Of a DNA stretch of 33,460 nt, positions 8,247 through 17,814 are shown piece by piece. A program made the translations under genes and the position numbers. Location of the stretch: NCBI GenBank assembly GCA_934095825.1, contig CAKOKQ010000014.1, positions 1 through 33,460 on the forward strand, in the 5' to 3' direction. Numbering within the stretch: the stretch's first letter is position 1; every line of letters starts with the position of its first letter. Origin of the DNA: an uncultured Bacilli bacterium. GTDB taxonomy: Bacteria > Bacillota_I > Bacilli_A > RF39 > UBA660. The notes below the pieces were generated by a model. The model ran no database searches. It had not been told where the DNA came from and saw only the letters and a program-made list of their open reading frames with translations.

Positions 8247-8762
8247 TTATTTATAATATTCATTAATTCTCATCAAAGATTTGGTTGGCGTTTCAGATAA
8301 TTCATAGTCTTCTTGACATTCTTCTAAATTACCATTTAATATGGCTAATACCGGTTTGATATGTAAATCAAGTAACCCAGTATGCCAATCTAATAAGACT
8401 TGATATTCTTTTAAGTCCGAACTTACGAACTCATCATCAATAATTACAAAATCCGTAATAAAAGGATTAGATTTTAAATAAGCTTTAATTTCTAACTCGC
8501 GATTTTCCGTAACATAAGGTGTCATATCATAGAAAGATATTCCCAAAGACTTTAAAATATCTAAATACTTTTTTAAGTAACTTCCGTTTATACTTTTTCT
8601 ATTTTCTCTTTGAATTGGATATTTATTAGAACTTGTTAAAACTAATTTAGCCTTGCTTAAAGTAATTATTTTCTTTAACACTTTAGCATTTTTTAAATCT
8701 ATCAAATCAGGATGATTCCAATTATTTAAGACCCCATCTAAGTCTAGGAAAATTATTTTCAT
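8247..8762 (-). CDS. small HAD-fold protein of the 'Swiss Army Knife RNA repair' type
   Basis: The 171-residue product starts with MKIIFLDLDGVLNN, giving the HAD motif I pair D7 and D9. It continues with AKLVLTSSNKYPIQRE (motif II, LTSS) and a late DFVIIDDE (motif IV-like acidic pair). This layout fits the HAD domain found in SAK-type RNA repair proteins, also seen as stand-alone phosphatase-like proteins. The substrate is unknown. Its ATG overlaps the TGA of the ABC transporter upstream by ATGA (8759-8762), so the two are translationally coupled. The coupling suggests co-expression but gives no direct clue to function. Confidence 0.75.
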   Translation of the reverse strand: MKIIFLDLDGVLNNWNHPDLIDLKNAKVLKKIITLSKAKLVLTSSNKYPIQRENRKSINGSYLKKYLDILKSLGISFYDMTPYVTENRELEIKAYLKSNPFITDFVIIDDEFVSSDLKEYQVLLDWHTGLLDLHIKPVLAILNGNLEECQEDYELSETPTKSLMRINEYYK

Positions 8763-10549
8763 TTAGCCTCATCTTTTGTCTTATTATTTTCATTTGTTTC
8801 TTTTTCATAAAGTTTTTGATAAGTCTTACTAGTTTTTAAAAGCGTTTTATGACTACCCGTAGCTTCTACTTTACCATCATTTATAACAAATATTTTATCA
8901 GCATCGATTACGGTTGATAAACGGTGGGCAATAATAAGAATGGTATATTCACCTTTTAAATTACTAATAGCTTCTTGTATTTTAGTTTGTGTTTCATTAT
9001 CTAAAGCACTAGTAGCCTCATCAAAAAGTAATATCTCCGTTTTTAAAAGTAGGGCCCTAGCAATTGCTAAGCGTTGTTTTTGACCACCTGATAAAGTTAC
9101 GCCACCTTCCCCAACAATAGTATCATATTTATTGGGCAAAGTTTCTATAAAATCATCTAAACAAGCTAAATGACAAGCTTCTTTTATTTCTTTAACAGTA
9201 GCATTTTTCTTAATGACTTTTAAATTATCCATGATACTCATATTAAAGATATAAGCATTTTGGCTAATTACGGATAAGTTTCCACGAATGCTTGATTTAT
9301 CTAAGGTATTAATATCTACCCCATCAAAAGTAATTAACCCTTTATCTACCCGCTCTAAAGCACTGATTAAGTTAAAAATGGTTGTTTTTCCAGAACCAGA
9401 TGGCCCCACAAAACCAATTGTTTCATTGGCATTTATCTTAAAATTCATATTTTTTAAGACTGGCAAATTCTTTTCATAAGCAAAAGAAACAGCTTTAAAT
9501 TCAATATTACCTTCAAATTTCTTTAGCTTCTTAGTACCAAATTGTTCTTTCGCAAACTCATCTTCTTCTAAGATACCAAAGATACGATTGGCTGCCAAAT
9601 TAAATTGTTTGATTATTTCAAATATCTGCTCAATCCAATCAGCAGTCCATAAAATTCTATCATTATAATTATAGATGATGATAGCACTTTCAACACTTAA
9701 ACTACCAATACTTAAAAACATAAAGATAAATACGCCAACCAGTAAATCACCTGTATCTCTTATAGAACCACCAAAAAGGCGTAAAATAGCCCTCTGGCGT
9801 TGATACTTATAAGAAACTTTATTGGTTTCGCTCATATATTCGTTGGCTTTAGCTAAAAATGACTCTTCAGCGTCTAAAATTTTAACATCTTTAGATCCTC
9901 TTACTATCTCTGATATAAAACCCCCAGTTCTTTCTCTACTCTTTTTCCATTCTTTTCTATTTTTATAATTAATGCCACTAGCAAATTTATTGTAAATAAT
10001 GATAATAATCATTAAGGCTACATAGATTAAACCAAAACACCAATTTATAAAGAAAACAGTTATAAGAACACCTAAATTACCGATAATACTACTAATATAA
10101 TCAATTAACGAAGTAAAGATATCAGTTAAATTATCTGTATCACTATTAATTCTTTCAATAAAAACGCCACTAGAATTATTGTTTAAGTCTTTTTGTGTAA
10201 TTTTTAGAGTTTCTCTAACAAGTTCTATTTGCAAGTTTCTTCTAACATCATAATAAAACTTATTATAAAAATAATTGTAAGCTAAACGACTAAAGTTTCT
10301 AAATATTTCAAGACCAAAAACAATTAAGACAATTACTAATAATTTTTGATAATTATTACTTGTTAAAGCCAGTAATTTTTGAGCACCAAGAACGGGCGCT
10401 ATTACAGAAATAATAGTCATAACAATATTAGTTACTAAGAATAACCACAAGTACTTGCGACCGCTCTTAGCATATTTATAAGTTGATTTAAAATTTTTCC
10501 AAACACTACGATTCGGAGTCTTGGTATCTTTATTTTTTACTTCTTCCAT
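8759..10549 (-). CDS. ABC exporter, fused membrane and ATPase domains
   Basis: This is a 596-residue half-transporter that would work as a dimer to export a substrate. Residues about 30-320 form the type-1 exporter membrane domain with six hydrophobic segments. Residues about 350-580 form the nucleotide-binding domain with Walker A GPSGSGKTT, Q-loop VISQNAYIF, signature LSGGQKQR, Walker B ILLFDEATSALD and switch His IIAHRLSTV. All catalytic residues are intact. It belongs to the MsbA/lipid and multidrug exporter group, but the substrate cannot be inferred. A near-consensus promoter lies at 10606-10633. The stop overlaps the start of the small HAD gene. Confidence 0.93.
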   Translation of the reverse strand: MEEVKNKDTKTPNRSVWKNFKSTYKYAKSGRKYLWLFLVTNIVMTIISVIAPVLGAQKLLALTSNNYQKLLVIVLIVFGLEIFRNFSRLAYNYFYNKFYYDVRRNLQIELVRETLKITQKDLNNNSSGVFIERINSDTDNLTDIFTSLIDYISSIIGNLGVLITVFFINWCFGLIYVALMIIIIIYNKFASGINYKNRKEWKKSRERTGGFISEIVRGSKDVKILDAEESFLAKANEYMSETNKVSYKYQRQRAILRLFGGSIRDTGDLLVGVFIFMFLSIGSLSVESAIIIYNYNDRILWTADWIEQIFEIIKQFNLAANRIFGILEEDEFAKEQFGTKKLKKFEGNIEFKAVSFAYEKNLPVLKNMNFKINANETIGFVGPSGSGKTTIFNLISALERVDKGLITFDGVDINTLDKSSIRGNLSVISQNAYIFNMSIMDNLKVIKKNATVKEIKEACHLACLDDFIETLPNKYDTIVGEGGVTLSGGQKQRLAIARALLLKTEILLFDEATSALDNETQTKIQEAISNLKGEYTILIIAHRLSTVIDADKIFVINDGKVEATGSHKTLLKTSKTYQKLYEKETNENNKTKDEAK

Positions 10550-10605
10550 ACAACCTCACTACATTTATTTTATATTTTTAAAACCCACTTTTTTCAAGTA
10601 AATCA

Positions 10606-10633
10606 ATTATAACATAGACTTATCTTTTTGCAA
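10606..10633 (-). promoter_or_regulatory. sigma-A promoter of the ABC exporter operon
   Basis: On the minus strand: -35 TTGCAA (10633-10628), 16-base spacer ending TGT, then -10 TATAAT (10611-10606). The gene starts about 57 bases downstream. Confidence 0.75.
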
Positions 10634-10845
10634 CTTAAAAATAATTATTTTTTGAACATTTCTTAATTAGAAAAGTAAAACAGCATTTTAAACTATTGTG
10701 TTCTTTTAGTTTTCTCTTTTATTTACTTAATTTGAGCGGTTCATTTGCTTTTACAAATTACCTATTTTTAAACATATTTGATTTTTTAGTATTAGCTTCG
10801 TCTTGAATTTCTAAATCTTTTATTTATACTTCTACATTTTAAAAT
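10634..10845. other. AT-rich intergenic stretch, nothing recognised
   Basis: Between the ABC exporter promoter and the pepF terminator I see only AT-rich DNA with many stops in all frames. No repeat, RNA fold or gene remnant could be supported. Confidence 0.6.
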
Positions 10846-10876
10846 TTAAAAAAGTTAGCTTTTATTTAACTAACTT
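10846..10876 (-). terminator. intrinsic terminator of the pepF-like gene
   Basis: On the minus strand AAGTTAG and CTAACTT form a 7-bp stem around an 11-base loop, followed by T6. It lies about 20 bases after the stop at 10896. Confidence 0.75.
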
Positions 10877-10895
10877 AAGTTTATTAAAAAATATT

Positions 10896-12587
10896 TTATT
10901 TTAAAATTCTTCTTTTTATAAGCTCGCTATCTAACTCTTTTGCCATACTAGCAATAACTTCTTCATCAAAAGGACTTGGCATATTATATTTAGTAATTAA
11001 ATCTTTATATGAATAATAAGAAGCAACGGCTCCTACTTCTTTAAAGAAGTCTAAGTTTTCTTTAGAGTTATGCCAAATTAATATGGCACCCACATAAGAT
11101 AGGGCATAATCAATGTAATAGAACGGATCTAAAAAGATATGACTTTGCCGATAATAATAGCCCCCATCATCTAAGTTAACATGGCCTTTATTATTTTTAT
11201 CTAAATGATATTTTTTACCAACTTTTAACCAAATCGCATTGATATCAGCAACTTTTAAATCTTTTTTAGAATAAATAAGTTCTTGAAATTCATCAACGGC
11301 ACAAATATAAGGAAGAAGACTGACAAAATTGTATATATTCATAAACGAATACTTTTTATAATCATCACTAGCAAACAAACTTTCCACTTTATCACTCATT
11401 ATAAGTTCCATCGCATGTGAAAACATTTCGGCAATCTCCATAGTCGGATATTTAAGTAAGGGCGAGACAATATGGTTTCTATCTTCCAAAGAAGCACAAT
11501 ATTTTTGAAAAACATGCCCCATTTCATGAGTAGTGGTTTGTAAATCAAGATAAGTATTTTTGTAATTACCGGTAACAACTGGCATAGCCCTTTCGGTTAA
11601 ATAATTGGTAATTGAAAAATTAACTTTGGAAGCTCTTGGTAAAAAATCAATATAACCATTATCTAACATTTCAATATATAGTTTATAAAGATCAGTATCT
11701 ACAGTTCGAAAGGAATCTTTTAATTCTGAGAGTAACTCTTCTCCTTTTACTCTTAACACAGGCATTTCAGTAAAGAAAACAGTATCATAGTAAGCAAGTT
11801 TATCTAAACCTAACTCTTCTTGTTGCCATTTACTCATCTTTTGACACAAAGGAACAATGGATTTAACAATACTATCTCGAAACTCATGGATATCTTGATA
11901 ATCATAGTCAAATCTTTTTAATTTATATAAGCTATAATCAACATAACTCTGAAAACCAGCATTTTTAGCGATAGCATTACGAATATTTATGGCTTCAAAT
12001 AGAATACTCTGATACTCATCCTTATTTGCATAGTAAAAATCATTAACAGTATCATGAGCTTTTTTTCTTATAGCTCTATCTTTACTAGAAAACAACCCGC
12101 TAACAGCACCGATAGTAGTAGGCTTACCATCAAACATTACTTCTTTTTTATTTAAAGTGCGGTACTGCCTTTTAAGTTCATTTTCTTTTTTTATTAGTTC
12201 ATCATTATTAGAACTTACGGTTTTTATTTGAGAAGCAATTACCCGAAAAAAGTTATCTGGTAAGTCCTCTTTAAGTTGATTTTTAAATTTGCTACTTAGA
12301 ATTTCTTCATAAAAGGAAAGAAATAACGCATCAAATTTATTTTTATTGATATTCCAATAAGTTATTTCTTCTTGCCAGTACGCATCATTCATATCTCGCA
12401 TATTACGAATATCCGCATAATCAGCCATTTCTTCAATATGATTTTGAATAGTATTTATTTCTTTTACTATACTTAAGTACTCATGATAATCCAAACACTC
12501 ATGAAGCTTAACAATAAGGCTTTCTACTTTGTCCTTGGTATCCTCATAATTTATTCTTTCATATTTTAATTCATTAAATTTTTGCAT
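10896..12587 (-). CDS. M3-family oligoendopeptidase (PepF-like)
   Basis: This cytoplasmic zinc metallopeptidase would cut short peptides. The 563-residue product has the family zinc site TTHEMGHVFQ (H354, E355, H358), with the third ligand in PTMEIAEMFSHAMELI about 30 residues on. A large alpha-helical N-terminal region precedes it, as usual for M3 peptidases. The length matches the M3B oligoendopeptidase F group (about 560-600). C-terminal GGYYYRQSHIFLDPFYYIDYA matches the substrate-binding Tyr-rich region of the family. The Shine-Dalgarno site is weak (GAGAATAATTT). It has its own terminator and no close partner genes. Confidence 0.92.
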   Translation of the reverse strand: MQKFNELKYERINYEDTKDKVESLIVKLHECLDYHEYLSIVKEINTIQNHIEEMADYADIRNMRDMNDAYWQEEITYWNINKNKFDALFLSFYEEILSSKFKNQLKEDLPDNFFRVIASQIKTVSSNNDELIKKENELKRQYRTLNKKEVMFDGKPTTIGAVSGLFSSKDRAIRKKAHDTVNDFYYANKDEYQSILFEAINIRNAIAKNAGFQSYVDYSLYKLKRFDYDYQDIHEFRDSIVKSIVPLCQKMSKWQQEELGLDKLAYYDTVFFTEMPVLRVKGEELLSELKDSFRTVDTDLYKLYIEMLDNGYIDFLPRASKVNFSITNYLTERAMPVVTGNYKNTYLDLQTTTHEMGHVFQKYCASLEDRNHIVSPLLKYPTMEIAEMFSHAMELIMSDKVESLFASDDYKKYSFMNIYNFVSLLPYICAVDEFQELIYSKKDLKVADINAIWLKVGKKYHLDKNNKGHVNLDDGGYYYRQSHIFLDPFYYIDYALSYVGAILIWHNSKENLDFFKEVGAVASYYSYKDLITKYNMPSPFDEEVIASMAKELDSELIKRRILK

Positions 12588-12678
12588 AAATTATTCTCAC
12601 TTTCTAATTTTTTTAATTACTTTATAGCATTTTAATCACTTTAATAAATGATTTATTAATATTTCACTGAAAATAATA

Positions 12679-13872
12679 TTATTTATCTTGTTTTCTTGAT
12701 AGATAACAAATTGTTTCAATATGATAAGTAAAAGGAAACATATCAAGACCAATTGCTGTTTTTAACATATAATCATTTTTTAAATAATTAATATCTCTTG
12801 CCAAAGTTATGGGATCACAAGCGATATAAATAATAGTATCCGCCTTAATTTTTCTTAAAAGTTCTATTCCTTCTTTTGTCATGCCACTGCGAGGTGGATC
12901 AATTATTACTAAGTCTATTTTTAGAGGAATTTTAGAAATTAGTATATTAGCGTCCCCACATAAATAATAACAATTTTTTAAACCATTTATTTTGGCATTA
13001 TAAGTGGCATCAATGGTGGCATTTTTATTAATTTCAATACCATATACTTTTTTGCAAAAGGAAGCCAAAGTAAGACCCAGACTCCCCGTACCACAAAATA
13101 AGTCTAAAACATTTTTATCCTTAGGAGCCAGCTCTATTAAAAGATTAAATAGTTTTTCAGTTATACCAAGATTAATCTGAAAGAAGGCATCATATGACAC
13201 TTTAAAATACATATCATTTAACCTTTCAATAAAGAAATCTTCACCCTTTAAAACTTTACCATTTTGTAGAATCCCTACAATCTTAAATTCTGTTAAATTA
13301 GGAATGGTAATATTATCATCAGTTATAAAATTAATAAGTAACTCCATATTGTAATTGTTTCTAATGACAACCGTACCATTTTGAATATTAAATTTAGAAA
13401 TAATTCTAATAAATTCATTAACTTTATAAGGAGCCAACTTGCATTCATTAATACTTACTATTTCATTAGTTTCTTCTTTATAAAGGCCAACTAAGCCATC
13501 TTTCACATGCAAAGTTATCTTATTACGATATTCTAAAGGTTTGGGTGAGGCAACAATCGGAATATTAATATCTTCATGGCAAAATTTTTTAAAAATATGT
13601 TCTAACTTCTGCTTTTTAAAACTAAGAGTATCTTCATAACTCATTAAACTAAGACTACACCCACCACAAATGCTACTATACTGACAAAAAGAATCTTGAC
13701 GCTTCGAAGAAATTATGTTTTTAATCTTACCAATATTATACTTTTTAGCCTCTTTTACTATTTCTATTTCTAAAATGTCGCCAACGCAAGCATTAGGAAC
13801 AAATGTTATCTTATCCTTAACATAACAAATACCTCTTCCATAATCATCTAATCTTACTATTGTTACTTTCAT
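12679..13872 (-). CDS. rlmD: 23S rRNA (uracil-C5)-methyltransferase, RlmD/RlmCD type
   Basis: This TrmA/RumA-family enzyme would place m5U in 23S rRNA with SAM. I place the start at ATG 13872 because AAAGGATTGA precedes it; an in-frame start 14 codons further upstream (13914) lacks a binding site. From this start there is an N-terminal TRAM domain (residues 1-55), then Cys63, Cys69, Cys72 and Cys144. The spacing Cx5Cx2Cx71C is exactly that of the RumA [4Fe-4S] cluster. The SAM site is LDLFCGTGSLGL, followed by VIIDPPRSGM, and the catalytic Cys lies in IYIACDPITLARD. All key residues are present. Gram-positive homologues can modify two 23S positions (RlmCD), so the exact target is uncertain. 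The gene is divergent from the ger operon. Confidence 0.93.
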   Translation of the reverse strand: MKVTIVRLDDYGRGICYVKDKITFVPNACVGDILEIEIVKEAKKYNIGKIKNIISSKRQDSFCQYSSICGGCSLSLMSYEDTLSFKKQKLEHIFKKFCHEDINIPIVASPKPLEYRNKITLHVKDGLVGLYKEETNEIVSINECKLAPYKVNEFIRIISKFNIQNGTVVIRNNYNMELLINFITDDNITIPNLTEFKIVGILQNGKVLKGEDFFIERLNDMYFKVSYDAFFQINLGITEKLFNLLIELAPKDKNVLDLFCGTGSLGLTLASFCKKVYGIEINKNATIDATYNAKINGLKNCYYLCGDANILISKIPLKIDLVIIDPPRSGMTKEGIELLRKIKADTIIYIACDPITLARDINYLKNDYMLKTAIGLDMFPFTYHIETICYLSRKQDK

Positions 13873-14246
13873 TAAAATCAATCCTTTTATATAAACCTTT
13901 TTTGTATTTACCACAGTCTATCATAATCAGCTTTCTGAATCACCGCATCTAAATATTTTCTATATTTTATTATCGTCCATATATCCCCCAAATTAAACCT
14001 ATTATACTAGGTATTCTTTTAAAATGATAGATATTTAGGAAATTATTTATATTATTTAAAAATCCGCACCCTATATATATAAAGAAAATAACTATTATGA
14101 CTTATTATGTTTATAAGATATTGATAAGATACATTATTTTAATTATAAAAGCAATATTTTTTATTAAATAATTTATCCTAGCATGTTAATAACATACTTA
14201 ATATTACTAAATAGTAAATAAAATATAAAAAGTTCTAATTATTTAA
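13873..14246. other. divergent intergenic region between rlmD and gerAA
   Basis: This is about 370 bases of AT-rich DNA. Apart from a perfect small palindrome ATGTTA-A-TAACAT at 14183-14195, no gene or RNA is visible. It must carry the rlmD promoter, but no strong sigma-A element stands out. Confidence 0.5.
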
Positions 14247-14277
14247 CACATAAATTTTTATTATTCACTCCATACTA
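14247..14277 (+). promoter_or_regulatory. possible forespore sigma-G/sigma-F promoter of the ger operon
   Basis: CACATA (14247-14252), 18-base spacer, then CATACTA (14271-14277). The Bacillus sigma-G consensus is roughly GMATR, 18 bases, CATWHTA, and gerA operons are known sigma-G targets. The -10 matches fully and the -35 partly. The predicted transcript would start only about 10 bases before the ATG and might cut into the GGTG ribosome site, which argues for caution. Confidence 0.4.
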
Positions 14278-14293
14278 AGAATGGTGAATTTTA

Positions 14294-15724
14294 ATGATTA
14301 ATTTAACTAATATTAAAGAGTATAAAGACAATAAAGAACTATTAAAAGAAATAAAGGAAGAATTTAAAAATAGTAGTGATTTAATAATAAAGACAATTAA
14401 AGATATTGATGTTATTTTTTTAGAAAGTTTATGTTCTAGTGATAAGATTAATGAATATATCTTAAAAGTACTAAGTCTTTCTAAAAAGAAAATTAAAGAT
14501 TTAAATAATATTTTAGTGGGTCCTAATACTAAAAAAATAAAAAGTAAGAGTGAAATAACGAATCTGCTTCTAAATGGATTTACTATCGTTTTAGGTAATA
14601 ATTGGTATGCAGTAGAAACAAAAGGAGACTTAGTTAGAAGTGTAACCGCACCAACCACGGAATCCGATTTACACGGACCAAAAGATTCCTTTAATGAGTC
14701 GATTCAAACTAATTTGGGCTTAATTAAAAGACGAATTAAGTCGCCAGATTTAGTAAATATTGACATGGATATTGGGCTTTATTCCAAAACCAAAGTAAGT
14801 ATTATATATATTAGTTCTATTGCCGAAGTTTCTTTGATTAATAAAGTTAAAAACAAATTAAATCAAATAAATATCGATGGTATTTTGGATGCTGGTAATA
14901 TAAAACAGTTAATTGGCAAGGAAAATAGAAGTGCTTTCCCGACTAGTCAATTAACAGAAAGACCCGATAAAGCCGCCGCCGATCTTCTAGAAGGAAAAAT
15001 TATCATTTTAGTAGATGCTTCCCCTTTAGCGATTAGTCTGCCCTCTTTTTTGGTTGATTTTATTAATCCGAGCGTTGATACTTATAGTAAAAATATCAAT
15101 ATTAACTTTGTTAAATTCTTACGATTTTTATGCTTTTTTGTAACACTTTTTCTCCCCGGCTTTTATATTGCTTTAATAAGTTATAATCAAGGCGCAATTC
15201 CCCTCGACTTATTAATTAATTTTGCAATGCAACGCAGTAGTGTCCCTATTCCTTCAATTATCGAATGCTTAGTTATATTAACTCTGTGTGCCATTTTAAG
15301 AGAGAGTGATATTAGATTTCCCACTAATTATGGCTCTTCCATATCGATTATGGGGGCTTTAGTAATGGGAGATGCGGCCGTATCAGCGGGTATTGTCAGT
15401 CCTATTATGATTATTGTGGTTGCTGTTACTTATATAACCAGTATGGTATTTACTGATGTCGAGTTAATTAATTCTTTTCGGCACATCCGATTTTTAACCC
15501 TTTTACTCGTTTCCATTCTTGGTCTTTTTGGTTTTTATATGGGAATCTTTACTACCCTCATTCACCTTTGCAGTCTAACAAGTTTAGATAGACCCTATAC
15601 CTATCCGCTTGCTCCCTTTGATAAAGTTTATTTTAGTAAAACCGTGTTTCGTAGTACAAAAAAAAGTGATAAATACCGTTCGCATTTATTAAGTAGAAAA
15701 AACATTCGTAAAGAAGGTGATTAA
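14294..15724 (+). CDS. gerAA: spore germination protein GerAA-type
   Basis: This is the A subunit of a GerA-type nutrient germinant receptor in the inner spore membrane. The 476-residue product has the usual soluble N-terminal region with NSSDLIIKTI at about residue 30 and the family block IDGILDAGNIKQLI...FPTSQLTERPDKAAADLLEG. A SPLAISLPSFLVDFI motif follows, then a C-terminal membrane part with about five hydrophobic segments (FLRFLCFFVTLFLPGFYIAL onward) including RSSVPIPSIIECLVI and MGALVMGDAAVSAGIVSPIM. These are hallmark GerA sequences. The start is ATG with a modest GGTG site. Its stop overlaps the next gene by eight bases. Order A-C-B and tight spacing mark one operon. Confidence 0.97.
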   Translation: MINLTNIKEYKDNKELLKEIKEEFKNSSDLIIKTIKDIDVIFLESLCSSDKINEYILKVLSLSKKKIKDLNNILVGPNTKKIKSKSEITNLLLNGFTIVLGNNWYAVETKGDLVRSVTAPTTESDLHGPKDSFNESIQTNLGLIKRRIKSPDLVNIDMDIGLYSKTKVSIIYISSIAEVSLINKVKNKLNQINIDGILDAGNIKQLIGKENRSAFPTSQLTERPDKAAADLLEGKIIILVDASPLAISLPSFLVDFINPSVDTYSKNININFVKFLRFLCFFVTLFLPGFYIALISYNQGAIPLDLLINFAMQRSSVPIPSIIECLVILTLCAILRESDIRFPTNYGSSISIMGALVMGDAAVSAGIVSPIMIIVVAVTYITSMVFTDVELINSFRHIRFLTLLLVSILGLFGFYMGIFTTLIHLCSLTSLDRPYTYPLAPFDKVYFSKTVFRSTKKSDKYRSHLLSRKNIRKEGD

Positions 15725-16766
15725 AATTAAAAAATTAATAAAATTTTTATGTTTATTTAGTATTATATTGATAATGAGTGGTTGCTACAACTATAACGAA
15801 CTTAACAGTCTAGATATTATTAGTGGAATTGGGATTACCTATAAAGATGATAAATACAAGGTTACTTATGAAGTTATAAATACTACATTAGATAAAGATA
15901 ACACCGATAGTAAGAAAAGTTTTACCGTTGACGGGGAAGGTAAGTTTTTAAGTGAGGCCATTGAAAATGCCAATAGCAAACTAAGTAAAAAGCCATATTT
16001 TGAACATATAAAAGTCATGATTATTGATGAAAATGTTAATATTATGCAAATTAGTGATTATCTTTTAAGAAGTAATATGATATCGACTAATTTTTACTTG
16101 GCAATAGCAGATAATCCCGAAAAAATCCTGGGATTTACCAGTGATGATAAAGTAATTAATGCTAATTATATTTATGATATTTTAAAAAATATTAATTATA
16201 CCAAAATGAGTAATTATTTTGATTTTCAAGTGAGTAAAATTCTTAATAAAATTGATATTGCCTTACCCAAAATTGAAATTGATAACCAAATAAACTTTAA
16301 GACTTATGGTATTTATCATGGAGAAAAGTTTGTTTGTTATTTAGATGATTTTAATCTAAAAATGTATAAATATTTTTTGAAAGAGAATAATTTTTCTTAT
16401 AGTAATGATAATAATAGTATTGGTTTTTATAGTAACAAGACTAAAATTGATTTAAAAGATGATATTGAGTTACACTTAAAATTAAAGGCAAAAGTAGAAT
16501 CTTTAGATAATGATATAAACTTAAGAAATAAAGAAGATTTTGTTAAATTAGAACAGGAATTTAATAAGAGTTTGCAAGAGGATATAACTAAATTTATTAG
16601 CTTTTTACAAGAAAAAAAGACTGATATTTTAGGAATTAACTATAAGCATTTTCTAAAGACTAAAGAAAATGATAATGATTATTTTTCAAAATCCAAGGTT
16701 AATGTCGATGTTAAAATTAATATTAATAAACCAGGTTTAACAGTAAGGAGGGTTACAAATGAATAG
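15717..16766 (+). CDS. gerAC: spore germination lipoprotein GerAC-type
   Basis: Ger(x)C-family lipoprotein, the C subunit of the germinant receptor, on the outer face of the inner spore membrane. The 349-residue product begins with KIKKLIKFLCLFSIILIMSG and Cys23, a clear lipobox signal. The family start CYNYNELNSLDIISGIGI follows directly. Domain 1 (about 23-190) and the C-terminal domain (about 200-349) match the three-domain Ger(x)C outline by length. The first possible start is GTG at 15717 inside the end of gerAA, with AAAGAA close upstream. Because AAGGTGAT overlaps that GTG, a slightly later non-ATG start is also possible. No in-frame ATG exists before the lipobox. Confidence 0.94.
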   Translation: MIKIKKLIKFLCLFSIILIMSGCYNYNELNSLDIISGIGITYKDDKYKVTYEVINTTLDKDNTDSKKSFTVDGEGKFLSEAIENANSKLSKKPYFEHIKVMIIDENVNIMQISDYLLRSNMISTNFYLAIADNPEKILGFTSDDKVINANYIYDILKNINYTKMSNYFDFQVSKILNKIDIALPKIEIDNQINFKTYGIYHGEKFVCYLDDFNLKMYKYFLKENNFSYSNDNNSIGFYSNKTKIDLKDDIELHLKLKAKVESLDNDINLRNKEDFVKLEQEFNKSLQEDITKFISFLQEKKTDILGINYKHFLKTKENDNDYFSKSKVNVDVKININKPGLTVRRVTNE

Positions 16767-17766
16767 TAAAAGACAAGGCGTTTTAAGTATCTTTTTAAGT
16801 CGTGGTCTTTATTTTGGAGTTGGTATTTCTTACATTTTAGCTCATGGTAATAATTTTACTATTATTAATTTTCTTTTAGGCTTTTTCTTAGGACTTTTTA
16901 TGTTAATTTTGATGTTAAAATGTGATTGGCAAGTGTTTTTTCAAAGTATTTGGGGTAAAATTATTATTTTAGGATTATCTTTCTTTCTAGTTAATAATTG
17001 TCTAATTGCCTTTGCTGTTTTAGGAAGTAATTTTTATCTAATTAATACACCACCTTTATTTATTGTTGGACCTTTAATTATTTTAATTATATATGGGGTT
17101 AAAAAGGGTCTAGCAACCACTCTAAGACTTAGTGATATTTTAGTTTTTACCAGTGTAATTGTTGGCATTATAGCTATTTTAAGTATTCAAAAAAATATTG
17201 ATTTTAGTAATTATTTTCCTTTAGAAATGGTTGATAAAACAGATACTTTAAAGTGTATTTTTAGTAGTGCTTTTTATAGTGTTAGTCCCATTATTTTAGA
17301 ACTTGCTTTTCTAAAACAAGATGAAGTTAACAAGAAAGCTATTATTTATGGTTATTTAATTGGGGGATTTACTATTTTCTTAATGATTCTATGTATTTTA
17401 GGTATTTTTGGCGGCGATTTTGCCTGTATATTTCGATATCCTGAATATATATTGCTAAAAAAAGTTAGTTTATTTAATCAATTTGAACATTTAGAAACTT
17501 TTTTATCTATTCTTTGGTTTAATGATTTAATTATTACTAGTTTACTAGCAGGTCTTCTAATTAATAAAGTCTTTAAAAATAAATGGTTATATGCTGTAAG
17601 TATTATTCATTTAGCCTTTGTTTATTTTTTCTTTATTAATAATTATCAACACATTTTGATGCTTTATCACTATACTTTTTATATTTTAGCCGGATTAGTA
17701 ATTTTAGGTATTCCCAGTGCTTTTGTTGCTACTAAAATTGAGACAAAAAAAAGACAAGCATCTTAA
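16759..17766 (+). CDS. gerAB: spore germination permease GerAB-type
   Basis: B subunit of the germinant receptor, an APC-superfamily membrane protein that binds nutrient germinants in studied Bacillus receptors. The 335-residue product has about ten hydrophobic segments and no soluble domain. The start overlaps the gerAC stop by eight bases and has a strong AAGGAGG six bases before the ATG. Length is slightly short of the usual 360-370. Conservation of fine motifs is low, so recognition leans on topology plus its place behind gerAA and gerAC. It is the only receptor operon in the window. No U-tailed terminator follows. Confidence 0.9.
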   Translation: MNSKRQGVLSIFLSRGLYFGVGISYILAHGNNFTIINFLLGFFLGLFMLILMLKCDWQVFFQSIWGKIIILGLSFFLVNNCLIAFAVLGSNFYLINTPPLFIVGPLIILIIYGVKKGLATTLRLSDILVFTSVIVGIIAILSIQKNIDFSNYFPLEMVDKTDTLKCIFSSAFYSVSPIILELAFLKQDEVNKKAIIYGYLIGGFTIFLMILCILGIFGGDFACIFRYPEYILLKKVSLFNQFEHLETFLSILWFNDLIITSLLAGLLINKVFKNKWLYAVSIIHLAFVYFFFINNYQHILMLYHYTFYILAGLVILGIPSAFVATKIETKKRQAS

Positions 17767-17792
17767 TTTAAGATAACCTGTCATATGGCCAA

Positions 17793-17814
17793 TAAGCATA
17801 TATTACAATGCTTA
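17793..17814. other. 7-bp hairpin between the converging gerAB and HTH genes
   Basis: TAAGCAT (17793-17799) and ATGCTTA (17808-17814) form a perfect stem with an 8-base loop. The arm contains the stop of the minus-strand HTH gene. There is no U-tract on either strand, so terminator function is uncertain. Confidence 0.35.

Noticed and set aside
14275..14658. Minus-strand open frame opposite the start of gerAA
   Set aside because: GerAA is clearly conserved on the plus strand; this is its shadow.
17760..17774. Palindrome after gerAB as a terminator
   Set aside because: The arms meet with a one-base loop, the stem is all A/T-rich and no T-run follows.
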